From CAYWGR01 sp964458015 (lineage in GTDB: Bacteria; Planctomycetota; Planctomycetia; Pirellulales; Thermoguttaceae), in NCBI GenBank assembly GCA_964458015.1, contig CAYWGR010000003.1, positions 1 through 64,000 of the forward strand: 64,000 nucleotides of DNA, given 5' to 3'. The notes beneath the pieces are model-generated. The model saw nothing but the letters and a program-made list of their open reading frames with translations, was not told the DNA's origin and made no database searches. The stretch's first letter is position 1, and each line of letters begins with the position of its first letter. Position numbers and translations under genes: made by a program. Of this stretch, positions 18,163 to 28,086 are shown piece after piece.

Positions 18163-20244
18163 TTATCGTCTTGAAATCAGCCCGAAATCTAGGCCCATGA
18201 CCCAGACCATGAGGCCCAGGATGAAGGCCAATCCGATGTAGGTCAATACGACTTGTACGCGCTCGTCGGCAGGTTTGCCTCGGATGCCCTCGTAGATCAA
18301 GAACATCATCAGGCCGCCGTCTAGAAGCGGAATGGGCAGGAAATTCAGCACGGCCAAGTTGGCGCTGAGCATGGTAAGGAACAGCAGCAGTTTGGCGTTG
18401 CCCTCGTCGGCGTGGCGCAAGGCCATTTTCATAATCATCCACGGCCCGCCGAGATTGCGCGGCGAGACTTGATTGGTGCTGAGCTTGCCGACCGTGCGGA
18501 AAACGATCGTCAGGGCGTCGAGCGTTTCTTGACCGCCCATGGCAATGGCTTGGCCGACGCCTTGTGCTTGAAGATCCGCCGTAAGGGACTCGAAAATCAA
18601 GCCGCGGTCGGGATTGAACCAGTCGGCCGCCTTGACCGGTTCGAGCGTAACCGTTTGTTCCTTGTCTTTTCGCATGACGGTCAATTGCACCGTGGTGCCG
18701 GGCAACACATTTTGCAACGTATTGATGAACACCGGCCAATTGCGTTCCGTTTCGGTGAAGGGGATCAGGATTTCTCGTTGATCCGTTTGCAATTCTTTCA
18801 TCGTCGCCTTATCGGGCGGCAGTAGTTTCGCGCGGACGATCAAATCCTCCGGCTGCAAACCGGCCTTGGCGGCGGGGCTTCCCTCGATCACGCGATCCAC
18901 GCGATTCAGCACGCGATAGGCCAACCCCAACGAGGCGACTTCGATCGGGCTGCCGATAATTTCCGGCGGGGCGTAGTCTGACGGCAATCGTGTGCGCACG
19001 GGCACGATGACCGGCGTTTTCGATGCTTCCCGTTGAATGACCATTTCCACCGTTTTACCGGGAGCGTCGTCGAGTTGATTGGGCAGCGTCATCGGGTCGG
19101 AAACGATGTTCGTGTCGGTCTTGCAGATCAAATCGCCCGGCTTGATCTCGGCTGCCTGGGCAGGCGAATCTTTTTGCAGGGCCGTAATTTCGCCCATCTT
19201 CATCACGAGGCCCAGCGTTCGCATGGGATTCGGATCGACGGGAATTGCAACACGTTGCGGTTTGCTGCCGGCGTTGTTCGACTCGCGTTCGATCGTGACC
19301 GTAATTTTTCGGTCGATTTTTCGGGCGAATTCCGTGCGGATTTGGGCGTAACTCGTAATCGGAACGTCGTCGATCTGCACGATTTTATCGCCATTTTGGA
19401 AAGCGGGCTCGGCCCGAGCGGCCGAGGAGCCGGGCTGCGCGACGTGACGTTTTTGAACGAGCCAGGTCTTGCGGTCTTCGGTCAACTGCGTGGTCTTGCC
19501 GCTGGCCACGCCGACGATGAATCCGCCGTGCGTGTTGTCGGGCTTTACTTGAACCGTGAATGGTTCCGCCACGCCCGGTCGGCGGATAAGAAACGGCACG
19601 CCCTTATCGGGATCGATGTCGCCCAAGGTGATGGCTGCTTGGAGGTCGCGGAATTGCGTCATCTTTTTGCCGCCGATTTCGAGGACTTCATCATCGGGAC
19701 GGATATCGGCTTGCCAGGCGGGATAGCCGGGAAAGACGGAGCCGATCGTGCAGGGCGTCAGTTCAACGCCCATCGAAAAGGCGACGACAGCCAGGATGAA
19801 TGCAAAAATCACATTCATAATGACGCCGGCCGAGATGATGGCCATCCGCTGCGGCACGCTTTTCGACAGGAAGCTGCGCGGATCGTAGAGGGCCGCTTGC
19901 GCCTCGTCGGTTTTGGCATCGCGGATATCGGCCACTTTTGCCCGCTCGATCTCTTCTTTCAGCCGCGACGGGTTGTCTTCCTGGCCGAGCATCTTCACAT
20001 ATCCGCCCAAAGGCAGAATGCCGATGCCGTATTCGGTTTCTCCCCAGCGGAACTTGCAAAACTTCAGGCCGCCGATATCGAAGCCTAGATAGAATTTTTC
20101 ACACTTCACGCCGCACATCTTGGCGACGGCGAAATGCCCCAGCTCGTGGACGAAAATGACGAACCCTAGGCCGACGGCCACTTTGAGAATGACGACGCAA
20201 TAACCGATCACGTACAACAACGCAGTACCTCCTGGCGTGCCCAA
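18163..20244 (-). CDS. rseP: Site-2 intramembrane metalloprotease RseP
   Basis: 693 aa. The zinc motif HELGH is at 33-37 within the first transmembrane helix, and the second conserved motif NFLPIPLLDGG is near residue 640. Between them lie an expanded periplasmic region with several PDZ-like segments (for example GSVFPGYPAWQADIRPDDEVLEIGG, AARAEPAFQNGDKIVQID, AQAAEIKPGDLI, AAKAGLQPEDLIV), making it longer than the about 450-residue E. coli enzyme. It cleaves anti-sigma factors and remnant signal peptides. It overlaps the dxr 3' end by 37 bp, so the genes are co-transcribed; an internal start after the overlap is possible. Confidence 0.93.
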   Translation of the reverse strand: MGTPGGTALLYVIGYCVVILKVAVGLGFVIFVHELGHFAVAKMCGVKCEKFYLGFDIGGLKFCKFRWGETEYGIGILPLGGYVKMLGQEDNPSRLKEEIERAKVADIRDAKTDEAQAALYDPRSFLSKSVPQRMAIISAGVIMNVIFAFILAVVAFSMGVELTPCTIGSVFPGYPAWQADIRPDDEVLEIGGKKMTQFRDLQAAITLGDIDPDKGVPFLIRRPGVAEPFTVQVKPDNTHGGFIVGVASGKTTQLTEDRKTWLVQKRHVAQPGSSAARAEPAFQNGDKIVQIDDVPITSYAQIRTEFARKIDRKITVTIERESNNAGSKPQRVAIPVDPNPMRTLGLVMKMGEITALQKDSPAQAAEIKPGDLICKTDTNIVSDPMTLPNQLDDAPGKTVEMVIQREASKTPVIVPVRTRLPSDYAPPEIIGSPIEVASLGLAYRVLNRVDRVIEGSPAAKAGLQPEDLIVRAKLLPPDKATMKELQTDQREILIPFTETERNWPVFINTLQNVLPGTTVQLTVMRKDKEQTVTLEPVKAADWFNPDRGLIFESLTADLQAQGVGQAIAMGGQETLDALTIVFRTVGKLSTNQVSPRNLGGPWMIMKMALRHADEGNAKLLLFLTMLSANLAVLNFLPIPLLDGGLMMFLIYEGIRGKPADERVQVVLTYIGLAFILGLMVWVMGLDFGLISRR

Positions 20245-21380
20245 CGATCTGCTTCAAGCACCTGATCGAGGCTGGGTTCGCGGTCGAAATGATGATTTTG
20301 TAAAATACTTCGGCAAGTGGGCACGATCTCGACAAAACGGAGTCGTCCGTCGAGAAACGCAGCCACGGCTGCCTCGTTGGCGCCGTTGAGGACCGCCCCG
20401 GCCGTTCCGCCGGCCGCGGCAACCTCTAACCCCAATCGAATTGCGCCAAACCGCTCGTGGTCGGGCGGCTCGAATCGCAATTCCATCGCCCTGCTCCAAT
20501 CCATCTTGGCTGCAATGCCTTCGCAACGCCGAGGCCACTGCAACGCATATTGGATGGGCAGCTTCATGTCCGGCGGGCCAAGCTGGGCAATCACGGATCC
20601 ATCTTTATACTCTACCATTGAATGGACAATGGATTGCGGATGAATCATGACGGCAATTTGGTCGGCTGAAAGATCGAAAAGCCAGCGGGCCTCGATAATT
20701 TCCAGGGCTTTATTCATTAAAGTGGCCGAATCAACCGTTATTTTCGGCCCCATCGCCCAAGTCGGATGGTCTAAGGCCTCGGCCACCGTGACTTGGGCAA
20801 GCTGTTCGAGCGAAAAAGTGCGGAAGGGCCCCCCGCTGGCGGTGAGGATGATCCGGCGTACTTCGTCGCGTTTGCCTGCTTGCATTGCTTGAAAAATCGC
20901 GCAATGTTCGCTATCGACGGGGATGATTTTAGCGTTTTTGCGGCGTGCGAGGTCTATGACGAGCGGCCCGCCGACGACAAGGCTTTCTTTATTGGCCAAG
21001 GCAACCGTTTTTCCGGCTTCCAAGGCGGCCCACGTGCCGCGTAGGCCTGCACTGCCGACAATGGCTGAAACTACCGTGTCTACCTCGGCGTCGGCCACTA
21101 AGGGAGCGACGGCTTCGGACCCGATGCACAATTCCACCTCGGCCGGCAAGGTTGACCAATCCTGCCGGGCGGCGGCGTTGGGGTCTGTTACGACGATCCG
21201 ACGGGGCCGGATCACCTTGGCTTGTNNNNNNNNNNGTTCCAACAACAGGTCGGTTTTTGAATGGGCGGAAAGCCCAACCGCTTGCAAAGCCCCCCCCGAG
21301 GCGGCAATCACCTCTAACGTATTGCGGCCGATGCTGCCGGTCGACCCTAGCACGACGACGTTGATGGCACGGTCGGACAT
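20208..21380 (-). CDS. dxr: 1-deoxy-D-xylulose 5-phosphate reductoisomerase
   Basis: About 390 aa. NADPH loop GSTGSIGRNTL at 12-22, NKESLV and PVDSEHCAIFQ in the middle, and the C-terminal NGANEAAVAAFL. It performs the first committed step of the MEP isoprenoid pathway. A 10-N gap (21226-21235) falls at about residues 49-52. The frame stays open across it, but the true residue number there is unknown, as 10 N is probably a nominal gap size. A G8 homopolymer (21290-21297 on the plus strand as C8) lies near the start. dxr-rseP order is common in bacteria. Confidence 0.93.
   Translation of the reverse strand: MSDRAINVVVLGSTGSIGRNTLEVIAASGGALQAVGLSAHSKTDLLLEXXXXQAKVIRPRRIVVTDPNAAARQDWSTLPAEVELCIGSEAVAPLVADAEVDTVVSAIVGSAGLRGTWAALEAGKTVALANKESLVVGGPLVIDLARRKNAKIIPVDSEHCAIFQAMQAGKRDEVRRIILTASGGPFRTFSLEQLAQVTVAEALDHPTWAMGPKITVDSATLMNKALEIIEARWLFDLSADQIAVMIHPQSIVHSMVEYKDGSVIAQLGPPDMKLPIQYALQWPRRCEGIAAKMDWSRAMELRFEPPDHERFGAIRLGLEVAAAGGTAGAVLNGANEAAVAAFLDGRLRFVEIVPTCRSILQNHHFDREPSLDQVLEADRWARQEVLRCCT
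21226..21235. other. Assembly gap, 10 N, inside dxr
   Basis: Ten N. With the gap at 21857-21866 it isolates a 621-bp contig piece carrying the 5' end of dxr, the divergent promoter region and the 5' end of the beta-helix gene. Linkage rests on scaffolding and on both ORFs remaining open. Confidence 0.99.
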
Positions 21381-21707
21381 AATCAGAGGGGTATCGGGTC
21401 AAGGATAGAAAACGATCTTGGCGTATTGTACGTGCGTCTCCCCCCAACAGCAACCGCAAGCGGCGCGGATGGTACAGTAATGAATTATGGCGGTTGCGGA
21501 CTGTTAATAAACACGGCGGGCAAGCCCGCCCGCTTCACAGGTTATCTATTTTGACCAAAGGGAATTGCTGTGCCCCCGCAGGGAGCCCTGGATTGTTGCC
21601 CCAGACGCAAAAACTCATTACATTGGGAATAAGTTAGCCTGCCCTGCCCGAAACCGATGTTCGGCAGATCCTACCAGTCCCCCCCCGCCAAACAGGAGTT
21701 CCTCCCG
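21381..21707. other. Divergent intergenic region, 327 bp
   Basis: It lies between dxr and the beta-helix gene and should contain both promoters. A compact palindrome GGCGGGC-AA-GCCCGCC is at 21515-21530. The segment around 21482-21505 partially resembles the end of the dispersed repeat described at 6178 and 31495 (weak). A C8 run is at 21679-21686. No gene recognised. Confidence 0.5.
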
Positions 21708-23813
21708 ATGTACAACTTTTTCCAAAGGCTGTCGTTTTCCGTACTCTTGTTGCTGACCGGCAGTTTCGGGACTGTTTTGGCGGAAGGACTAACTTTGTAC
21801 GTTTCTCCCAACGGCAACAACAGCCACTCGGGCCGGTTGGCGGATCCCAAAGACGGNNNNNNNNNNTTCCAGACGCTCGATCGTGCGAGGGATGAAATAC
21901 GCAAACTAAAGAAAGAGGGCGGCTTGCCCAAAGGCGGCGTAACGGTCGAGTTGCGAGGCGGTCTCTATGAGCTGGCCTCTCCGCTTATGCTGACGGCCGA
22001 AGATTCGGGCACTGCGGAATCGCCGATCGTTTATCGGGCGCGCAAGGGCGAAGAAGTGCGGCTGCTCGGCGGGCGCGTGGTGAAGAACTGGCAGCCGGTT
22101 TCCGATCCGGCTGTTTTGCCGAAGCTTGATGAATCCGCTCGCGGTAAAGTGTTGCAAGCCGATCTCAAAGCCCAGGGCATTACGGACCTGGGCGAAATGA
22201 ATCCAGGCCAGACTTGGGGGCAATCGGCGGCAGGCTTTGAGCTGTTCTTCCAAAATGCACCGACGACGCTTGCCCGATGGCCTAATGAGGGCTTTGTGAA
22301 GATTCCAAAAGTGTTGGGCAAAATTCCGGTCGATTGCCGCGGCACGAAGGGATGTCAGGACGGTGTTTTTGCCTACGAAGGCGACCGGCCTCGGCGCTGG
22401 ATCGGCCAGCCCGACATCATGCTGGAAGGTTATTGGTTCTGGGATTGGGCCGATCAACGGCTCAAGGTCGAGTCGATCGATCCGGAGAAGCGGATAATCA
22501 TGCTTCAAGCCAAGCCGGAACATGCTTTCGGTTTCCGTGACGGGCAGTGGTACTATGCTTACAACTTGCTGCCCGAACTCGATCAACCCGGCGAATGGTA
22601 TCTCGACCGGGCGAAAGGCATCCTCTATTTCTGGCCGCCGGCGGCTATTGAGCAAGGCAGCCCCACCGTATCCATGTTGCCGTCGCTTGTGGTTATGAAG
22701 GATGCAGGGCACGTTACGCTCTCCGGATTGCTTTTGGAAATTTGCCGGGGTACGGCCGTTGTGGTGGATAATGCCGTCGAAGTGCGGATCGTCGGCTGCA
22801 CGATTCGCAACACAGGCAGTTTTGCCATTTCTCTATCGGGACGCGACAGCAGTGTCGTTGGATGCGATATGTATAACGCGGGCGACGGCGGCGTTTCCCT
22901 AAGCGGCGGCGACCGCAGGACGCTGACTAAGGCCAACCTTTCGGCCGACAACAACCACATCCATCATTACGGCCGCGTGAATCGTATGTGCAAACCAGCG
23001 GTTTCCTTGAACGGCGTCGGTAACCGCGCCACACATAACCTGATCGACAATGCGCCGCATCAGGCAATTAGTTTCGGCGGCAACGATCACTTGATCGAGC
23101 TGAACGAAATTCACAGCGTCTGCTACGAATCGAACGATGCCGGAGCGATCTACTCGGGCCGCAACTGGACCATGCGCGGCACCGTGATTCGCAACAACTA
23201 TTTTCACGATATCAGCGGTTATGAAGGACGCGGCTGCGTCGGCGTGTATCTGGACGACCAATTTTCCGGCACCGAGATCACCAGTAACCTGTTCGTTCGC
23301 GTCACTAGGGCCGCCATGATCGGCGGCGGGCGCGATTGCACGATTTCCAATAACATTTTCGTTGATTGCGATCCTGCTGTGCATGTGGATGCACGCGGTT
23401 TGGGCTGGGCCGCTCCGGGTGGCGATGGGATGAAGAATGGACTCAACGAGGTTCCCTATCGCGAACCGCTTTGGGCCGGACGCTATCCTAAGTTGGTCAA
23501 CATACTGAATGAAGAACCGATGGCCCCCAAAGGCAATTTAATCGCCAAAAACATCTGCGTCGGCGGTCGCTGGGGCGATTTTTATGATAACTGCAAGCCG
23601 ATGGTCGCGTTTCAAGACAACTTGCTCGACCAAGATCCGAAATTCGTGGATCGCGAGCACGGCAATTTTCAGTTGAAGGATGATTCGCCGGCCCTCAAGC
23701 TGGGATTCCAAAAAATTCCTCTGGAAAAGATCGGACTGTATCAAAGCGACGATCGTGCCTCGTGGCCGGTTCAACATGCGGTGCGACCGGTGGGGAAGCC
23801 GGCTGCCAAGTAA
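21708..23813 (+). CDS. Secreted right-handed parallel beta-helix protein
   Basis: About 701 aa from the ATG at 21708, which has AACAGGAG 9 nt upstream; the frame opens at 21657. A signal peptide (LSFSVLLLLTGSFGTVLA) is followed by LYVSPNGNNSHSGR and FQTLDRARDEIR, the standard N-terminus of planctomycete beta-helix (pectate-lyase-like) proteins. Residues about 310-520 contain beta-helix coils with NNxxHH and GxDxxxxxN patterns (for example HVTLSGLLLEICRG, VRIVGCTIRNTG). A polysaccharide lyase or glycoside hydrolase is likely, but catalytic residues cannot be assigned. A 10-N gap covers about residues 50-53. Confidence 0.82.
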   Translation: MYNFFQRLSFSVLLLLTGSFGTVLAEGLTLYVSPNGNNSHSGRLADPKDXXXXFQTLDRARDEIRKLKKEGGLPKGGVTVELRGGLYELASPLMLTAEDSGTAESPIVYRARKGEEVRLLGGRVVKNWQPVSDPAVLPKLDESARGKVLQADLKAQGITDLGEMNPGQTWGQSAAGFELFFQNAPTTLARWPNEGFVKIPKVLGKIPVDCRGTKGCQDGVFAYEGDRPRRWIGQPDIMLEGYWFWDWADQRLKVESIDPEKRIIMLQAKPEHAFGFRDGQWYYAYNLLPELDQPGEWYLDRAKGILYFWPPAAIEQGSPTVSMLPSLVVMKDAGHVTLSGLLLEICRGTAVVVDNAVEVRIVGCTIRNTGSFAISLSGRDSSVVGCDMYNAGDGGVSLSGGDRRTLTKANLSADNNHIHHYGRVNRMCKPAVSLNGVGNRATHNLIDNAPHQAISFGGNDHLIELNEIHSVCYESNDAGAIYSGRNWTMRGTVIRNNYFHDISGYEGRGCVGVYLDDQFSGTEITSNLFVRVTRAAMIGGGRDCTISNNIFVDCDPAVHVDARGLGWAAPGGDGMKNGLNEVPYREPLWAGRYPKLVNILNEEPMAPKGNLIAKNICVGGRWGDFYDNCKPMVAFQDNLLDQDPKFVDREHGNFQLKDDSPALKLGFQKIPLEKIGLYQSDDRASWPVQHAVRPVGKPAAK
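21857..21866. other. Assembly gap, 10 N, inside the beta-helix gene
   Basis: Ten N between DPKDG and FQTLDRARD. Homologues usually read through a short DG-P-F linker here, so little protein is probably missing. Confidence 0.99.
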
Positions 23814-23889
23814 TGGTTTTTATGGCGGTTTTTCGTTTCGGGATTCCGGTTCTTGCGTTTTTGAAAACGGTTTCAGAGGAGCATGGCTC

Positions 23890-24966
23890 ATGAAGTTGCT
23901 TATTGCTCAAACACTGCTTGCTTCATGCATCGTTGCATCGGCCTGTTTGGCCGCGGAACCGGCGGCGTCTTCGGCGAAGTCGAAGGCACTGGTCGGGGCT
24001 TATTACTTCGATGGATGGACGGGCGATGTTGCCAAGCTGCTGAAAACCGAGTTTGCGCACCGACAGCCGGTTTGGGGTTGGAAAGACGATACCGTCGAAA
24101 TCATGCAGCGGCAGATCGACTATTGTGCCGATCATAGCATCCATTTCTGGGCCTTCGATTGGTATTATCCCGAAGCAGCGAACAAAGAAACGCCGCTGAA
24201 CAACGCCTTGGGTTTATTTCTGAAGGCGTCGAATCGCGAGCGGATGAAGTTCTGTCTGCTGGTGGCCAATCATGAAGGTTTTCGGATCGGCCCCAAAGAT
24301 TGGGATGCCTGCTGCAACATCTGGATCGATCTGTTTCGCAAGCCGACGCATCTGACGTTGGACGGCCGGCCCTTGCTGATTTTCTTTTCGCCGGAAGAAT
24401 TGAAGCAGGCCTTTGGCGGGATCGAGGGCGTGAAAAAAGCGTTTGACACGCTGCAAGCGAAAGCCAAGCAAGCGGGATTGCCGGGTGTGTCGATCGCGGC
24501 ATGTACCGAGCCGGGCGGACATCTGAACGATCTGGCTCGATCCGGCTACACGCTGTTGACCGGCTACAATTACAACAACGGCTGGATGAACGGCGGCGGG
24601 CAGAAGCCGTTTCGCGATTTGATCGAATCAAGCCGCAAAACGTTCGATGCCTTTGCACAAACTACTCCGCTGCCTTACGTGCCCGTGGTTACGATTGGCT
24701 GGGATCGTCGCCCGTGGGAGCGTGAGAGCTTGCCGCCGGAGAAACAATCGGTGTGGTATCCAGATCGAACTCCGCAGTTGGTCGAGGAGTTTGTGCGGCT
24801 TGGCATCCAGTGGCTCGACCAGCACCCGCAAAAGGCGACTCCGCAGCGACTGCTACTGCTTTATGCATGGAACGAGAACGGCGAGGGTGGCTACCTAACC
24901 CCCACAAAGACCGACGGCACATCTTATCTGGAAGCTGTGCAGCGTGCTGTAGCTTCACCGCAATAA
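23890..24966 (+). CDS. Secreted GH99-like / WbsX-type protein
   Basis: 358 aa from the ATG at 23890, just after an AGAGGA motif; a longer frame from 23680 overlaps the beta-helix gene and is rejected. The signal peptide is LLIAQTLLASCIVASACLA. The barrel-like body begins ALVGAYYFDGWTGD, then HFWAFDWYYPE, LLIFFSPEEL, and ends WNENGEGGYLTP. This layout matches the GH99/GH71-like WbsX family, acting on mannan-type or other glycans. It follows the beta-helix gene by 76 bp in the same direction, so they may be co-transcribed. Confidence 0.75.
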   Translation: MKLLIAQTLLASCIVASACLAAEPAASSAKSKALVGAYYFDGWTGDVAKLLKTEFAHRQPVWGWKDDTVEIMQRQIDYCADHSIHFWAFDWYYPEAANKETPLNNALGLFLKASNRERMKFCLLVANHEGFRIGPKDWDACCNIWIDLFRKPTHLTLDGRPLLIFFSPEELKQAFGGIEGVKKAFDTLQAKAKQAGLPGVSIAACTEPGGHLNDLARSGYTLLTGYNYNNGWMNGGGQKPFRDLIESSRKTFDAFAQTTPLPYVPVVTIGWDRRPWERESLPPEKQSVWYPDRTPQLVEEFVRLGIQWLDQHPQKATPQRLLLLYAWNENGEGGYLTPTKTDGTSYLEAVQRAVASPQ

Positions 24967-25179
24967 TGCGCGGTTACCGCGATGAAGATGAAATTGCCTC
25001 GGTTGTACTACGTGCATTTGCGAGTTTCCCAGTGTGGGATCAACGCAATGGCACGATAATTCGGGATAGTACTTGCATAAATTGTGTGTTTTTCGCAGAA
25101 GGAAATGTTCGCCTCACCAATATTTCCCCTACGTGGTACAATAGAGAATGCAATTGTTTACCCCGTAGGAAAATCATAA

Positions 25180-27240
25180 ATGCCGGAAAATCTTCCCGAC
25201 TCGAATCGACCGCCGGAACGCAAGACCCCCCCCGCCGGCGGAAATCTCGTTTGGTATCTGCTTGCGCTCGGCGTCGGCGCGCTTTTCTTGATCAGCTTGA
25301 TGGAAAACAACAATCAGGTCGAGCTGAGCTACATGGACTTGGTGAAGTTGATCCAGCAACAAGCGCCCCAGGTCAATCCTAAGGCCGCCATCGAGGTTCG
25401 CGAGAACATTGCGGGCAAGGACGAAGTGGTCCGCTATTCCAACCTGGATAATCTGAAGATCGGTCCCCACGAAATCACCGGCACCGTGATGCGGCAGGTT
25501 GTCGGCGCCGAGGCCGAGAACGAAAAGGGCGACGCCAACGTTATTTTCCATACGGCGCGCGTTGGTTTGGAAAACGACAACAACTACTTGTTCAACTTGC
25601 TGGCCGAGAAGAAATTTCCCAACGTGAGCGCGGAGAAAGCGCCCAGCGGATGGAAAAATTTGATGCCGATGTTTGTCTTGATGCTACTGATCATGGTGAT
25701 CTTCTTCATTATGATGCGGCGGCTAGGCGGCACCGGTTCGGCCATGGCCTTCGGTCGCAGCCGCGGCCGGCTCTATGCACAAGAGGATATCGGCATCACG
25801 TTCAACGACGTGGCCGGTATCGACGAAGCCGTGGATGAACTGCGCGAGGTGGTCGATTTTCTGCGCACGCCGGAAAAGTACAAGGTCTTGGGCGGCCGAA
25901 TCCCCAAAGGCGTGCTGCTGGTCGGACCTCCGGGCACCGGCAAGACGTTGTTGGCCAAGGCCATCGCCGGCGAGGCCGGAGTGCCTTTCTTTAGCCTTTC
26001 GGGCTCGGATTTCGTCGAAATGTTCGTGGGCGTCGGCGCGGCACGTGTGCGCGACATGTTCCAGCAAGCCCAGGCGAAAGCGCCTTGCATTGTGTTTATC
26101 GACGAATTAGACGCACTCGGCAAAACCCGCGGGTCGGGCGTTGTCGGCGGACACGACGAGCGCGAGCAGACCCTCAATGCGCTCTTGGTCGAGATGGACG
26201 GCTTTAGCTCCAATAGCGGCGTGATCGTGATGGCTGCCACGAACCGGCCGGAAACGCTCGATGCCGCTTTGTTGCGTCCCGGTCGTTTCGACCGCCATGT
26301 GTCGGTCGATCGGCCCGACGTGAAAGGCCGCGAACAAATCCTGAAGGTTCACATTGGCAAGGTGAAGCTCGACGAGTCGGTCGATTTGAAGGAGATCGCC
26401 AAGATTACGCCCGGTTTCGTGGGCGCCGATCTGGCTAATTTGGTCAACGAGGCCGCGCTGTTGGCCGCGCGCCGCGGCAAGCAGGCCGTTACGATGCTCG
26501 AATTCAACGAGGGCGTCGAGCGGGTGATCGCCGGGTTGGAAAAGCGCCAGCGCGTGATGAATCCTGAGGAAAAGCAGCGCACAGCCTATCACGAAAGCGG
26601 CCATGCACTGGTGGCCTATAGTCTGCCGAACTCGGATCCCGTTCACAAAGTTTCGATCATTCCGCGCGGGCCGACCGCCTTGGGATACACGATGTATCGG
26701 CCCGAGGGTGATCGCTATACGACCACGCAAGCCGAGTTAGAAAGCCGCATCCAATCGCTATTGGCGGGCACGGTGGCCGAAGAGATGATTTTCGACGACA
26801 TTGCGACCGGGGCGCAAAACGACTTGGAACGCGCCACGGAAATCGCGCGCAGCATGGTGATGGAATTCGGCATGAGCCGCTTGGGCCGCGTGAATTTTCG
26901 CGACCGCTCGCGTGCGATGTATTTGGCCGGCGCCGAAGACATCCGCGATCGCAGCCACAGCGAGCAGACAGCCCGTGAAATCGACGTGGAAATCAAACGC
27001 ATCATCGAGGAATCGCTCGAAAAAGTGCGACACATTCTAGCCACGAGGCGAGCCGCACTTGTGGCGTTGGCGGAACGATTGATTGAAAAGGAAGTGATCG
27101 ACACGGAAGAGCTCAAGAAGGTGATCGAGGCCAATTCGCCCAACGTCATGCTTTCGCCCGGCACCGCCGAAGCCGCGGCACGGCGAAGCACGGAGACGGA
27201 AGCTGCGCCCGTCGAAGTGAAAAAGGCCGAGAACGGGTAG
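25180..27240 (+). CDS. ftsH: ATP-dependent zinc metalloprotease FtsH
   Basis: 686 aa. Two transmembrane helices (about 23-41 and 161-179) flank a periplasmic domain. The AAA+ domain has Walker A GPPGTGKT (249-256), Walker B IVFIDELDALG (304-314) and the aromatic pore loop region FVEMFVGVGAARVRDMF. The zinc site HESGH is at 471-475. It degrades membrane and short-lived regulatory proteins. A C8 run (25226-25233) encodes a proline stretch near residues 16-18. The start is supported by a full-length N-terminus; no strong Shine-Dalgarno is seen (GTAGGAAAATCATAA precedes the ATG). Confidence 0.97.
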   Translation: MPENLPDSNRPPERKTPPAGGNLVWYLLALGVGALFLISLMENNNQVELSYMDLVKLIQQQAPQVNPKAAIEVRENIAGKDEVVRYSNLDNLKIGPHEITGTVMRQVVGAEAENEKGDANVIFHTARVGLENDNNYLFNLLAEKKFPNVSAEKAPSGWKNLMPMFVLMLLIMVIFFIMMRRLGGTGSAMAFGRSRGRLYAQEDIGITFNDVAGIDEAVDELREVVDFLRTPEKYKVLGGRIPKGVLLVGPPGTGKTLLAKAIAGEAGVPFFSLSGSDFVEMFVGVGAARVRDMFQQAQAKAPCIVFIDELDALGKTRGSGVVGGHDEREQTLNALLVEMDGFSSNSGVIVMAATNRPETLDAALLRPGRFDRHVSVDRPDVKGREQILKVHIGKVKLDESVDLKEIAKITPGFVGADLANLVNEAALLAARRGKQAVTMLEFNEGVERVIAGLEKRQRVMNPEEKQRTAYHESGHALVAYSLPNSDPVHKVSIIPRGPTALGYTMYRPEGDRYTTTQAELESRIQSLLAGTVAEEMIFDDIATGAQNDLERATEIARSMVMEFGMSRLGRVNFRDRSRAMYLAGAEDIRDRSHSEQTAREIDVEIKRIIEESLEKVRHILATRRAALVALAERLIEKEVIDTEELKKVIEANSPNVMLSPGTAEAAARRSTETEAAPVEVKKAENG

Positions 27241-27305
27241 TCCTAGGATATCGGCAATCCATCCGTTGAAATGATCAATTCGAGCGACCAGGGGCGCTGT
27301 TACCT

Positions 27306-27611
27306 TCAGTGCATCTCGGCATAGGTTTTGACTTCACGGGCGATAATGCCGCCTCGTTGATCCTCCTCTACATCCAGATCGTATTGAGCTTGAAGGCTGA
27401 GCCAGAACTCCGGCGAGGTATTGAAATAACGAGCCAATCGCAACGCGGTATTGGCCGTTACGCTTCGTCGTCCCGCAACGATCTCATTAATACGACGAGG
27501 ATCGACGCTGATGTCCAACGCAAGACGATGTTGGCTAAGCCCAAGCGGCGTCAGGAATTCTTCCCGCAATACTTCGCCCGGATGAACGGGCATCATTTTT
27601 TGTTCCGGCAT
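27306..27611 (-). CDS. higA: HigA-family antitoxin
   Basis: 101 aa with an XRE-type helix-turn-helix. The family N-terminal motif HPGEVLREEFLTPLGLSQ (10-27) is followed by RRINEIVAGRRSVTANTALRLARYF. This places it in the HigA/VapI group of antitoxins that bind DNA and neutralise a RelE-like toxin. It lies 11 bp downstream of the toxin gene (toxin first, as is usual for higBA). Confidence 0.93.
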   Translation of the reverse strand: MPEQKMMPVHPGEVLREEFLTPLGLSQHRLALDISVDPRRINEIVAGRRSVTANTALRLARYFNTSPEFWLSLQAQYDLDVEEDQRGGIIAREVKTYAEMH

Positions 27612-27622
27612 GGCTTACACTC

Positions 27623-27904
27623 CTAGTGATAGTCGGCAATTTCCACTTCAAAGGCATCTCCATCGCGCCAATCAAAACAGATTCGCCATTGATCATTAAT
27701 CCGAATCGAATACTGTCCCGAGCGATTGCCCTTGAGTTTTTCCAACCGATTTCCCGGAGGTGATCGAAGATCCTGCAAAATATGCGCACTATTCAACATC
27801 CGCAGCTTCCGAAGGGACAACGGCTGAATTTCCCGAGGAAGTAGCTTGGAATAATGACGACGGTACACCTTCTCGGTTTGGTTATCCTTGAATGATTTGA
27901 TCAC
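27623..27904 (-). CDS. higB: HigB/RelE-family toxin
   Basis: 93 aa from a GTG at 27904, which gives the family N-terminus VIKSFKDNQTEKVY; the frame extends upstream to 27988, but those residues have no counterpart. Core features are NSAHILQDLRSPPGNRLEKLKG and the C-terminal YSIRINDQWRICFDWRDGDAFEVEIADYH, typical of RelE-superfamily mRNA interferases. The pair is likely autoregulated by the HigBA complex at its own promoter. Confidence 0.92.
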   Translation of the reverse strand: MIKSFKDNQTEKVYRRHYSKLLPREIQPLSLRKLRMLNSAHILQDLRSPPGNRLEKLKGNRSGQYSIRINDQWRICFDWRDGDAFEVEIADYH

Positions 27905-28086
27905 AAGAAAAGTATAGGGCGTATCACGCCCGGCGTCAATCGCGCTAACGCGATGCCCCTCTCTCAGCATTTCATATGTCGAGAGCAATTCCTTGAGTTT
28001 CCACCAGTGTTGGGAACATTCATGCCCATAATCTCACAAAAACAGTTCCCTTGACGCCCCCCGCTTCGGCCGGATAGAATCCGGTC

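Noticed and set aside
23680..23889. N-terminal extension of the GH99-like gene
   Set aside because: It overlaps the beta-helix coding region, while a signal peptide and AGAGGA motif support the start at 23890.
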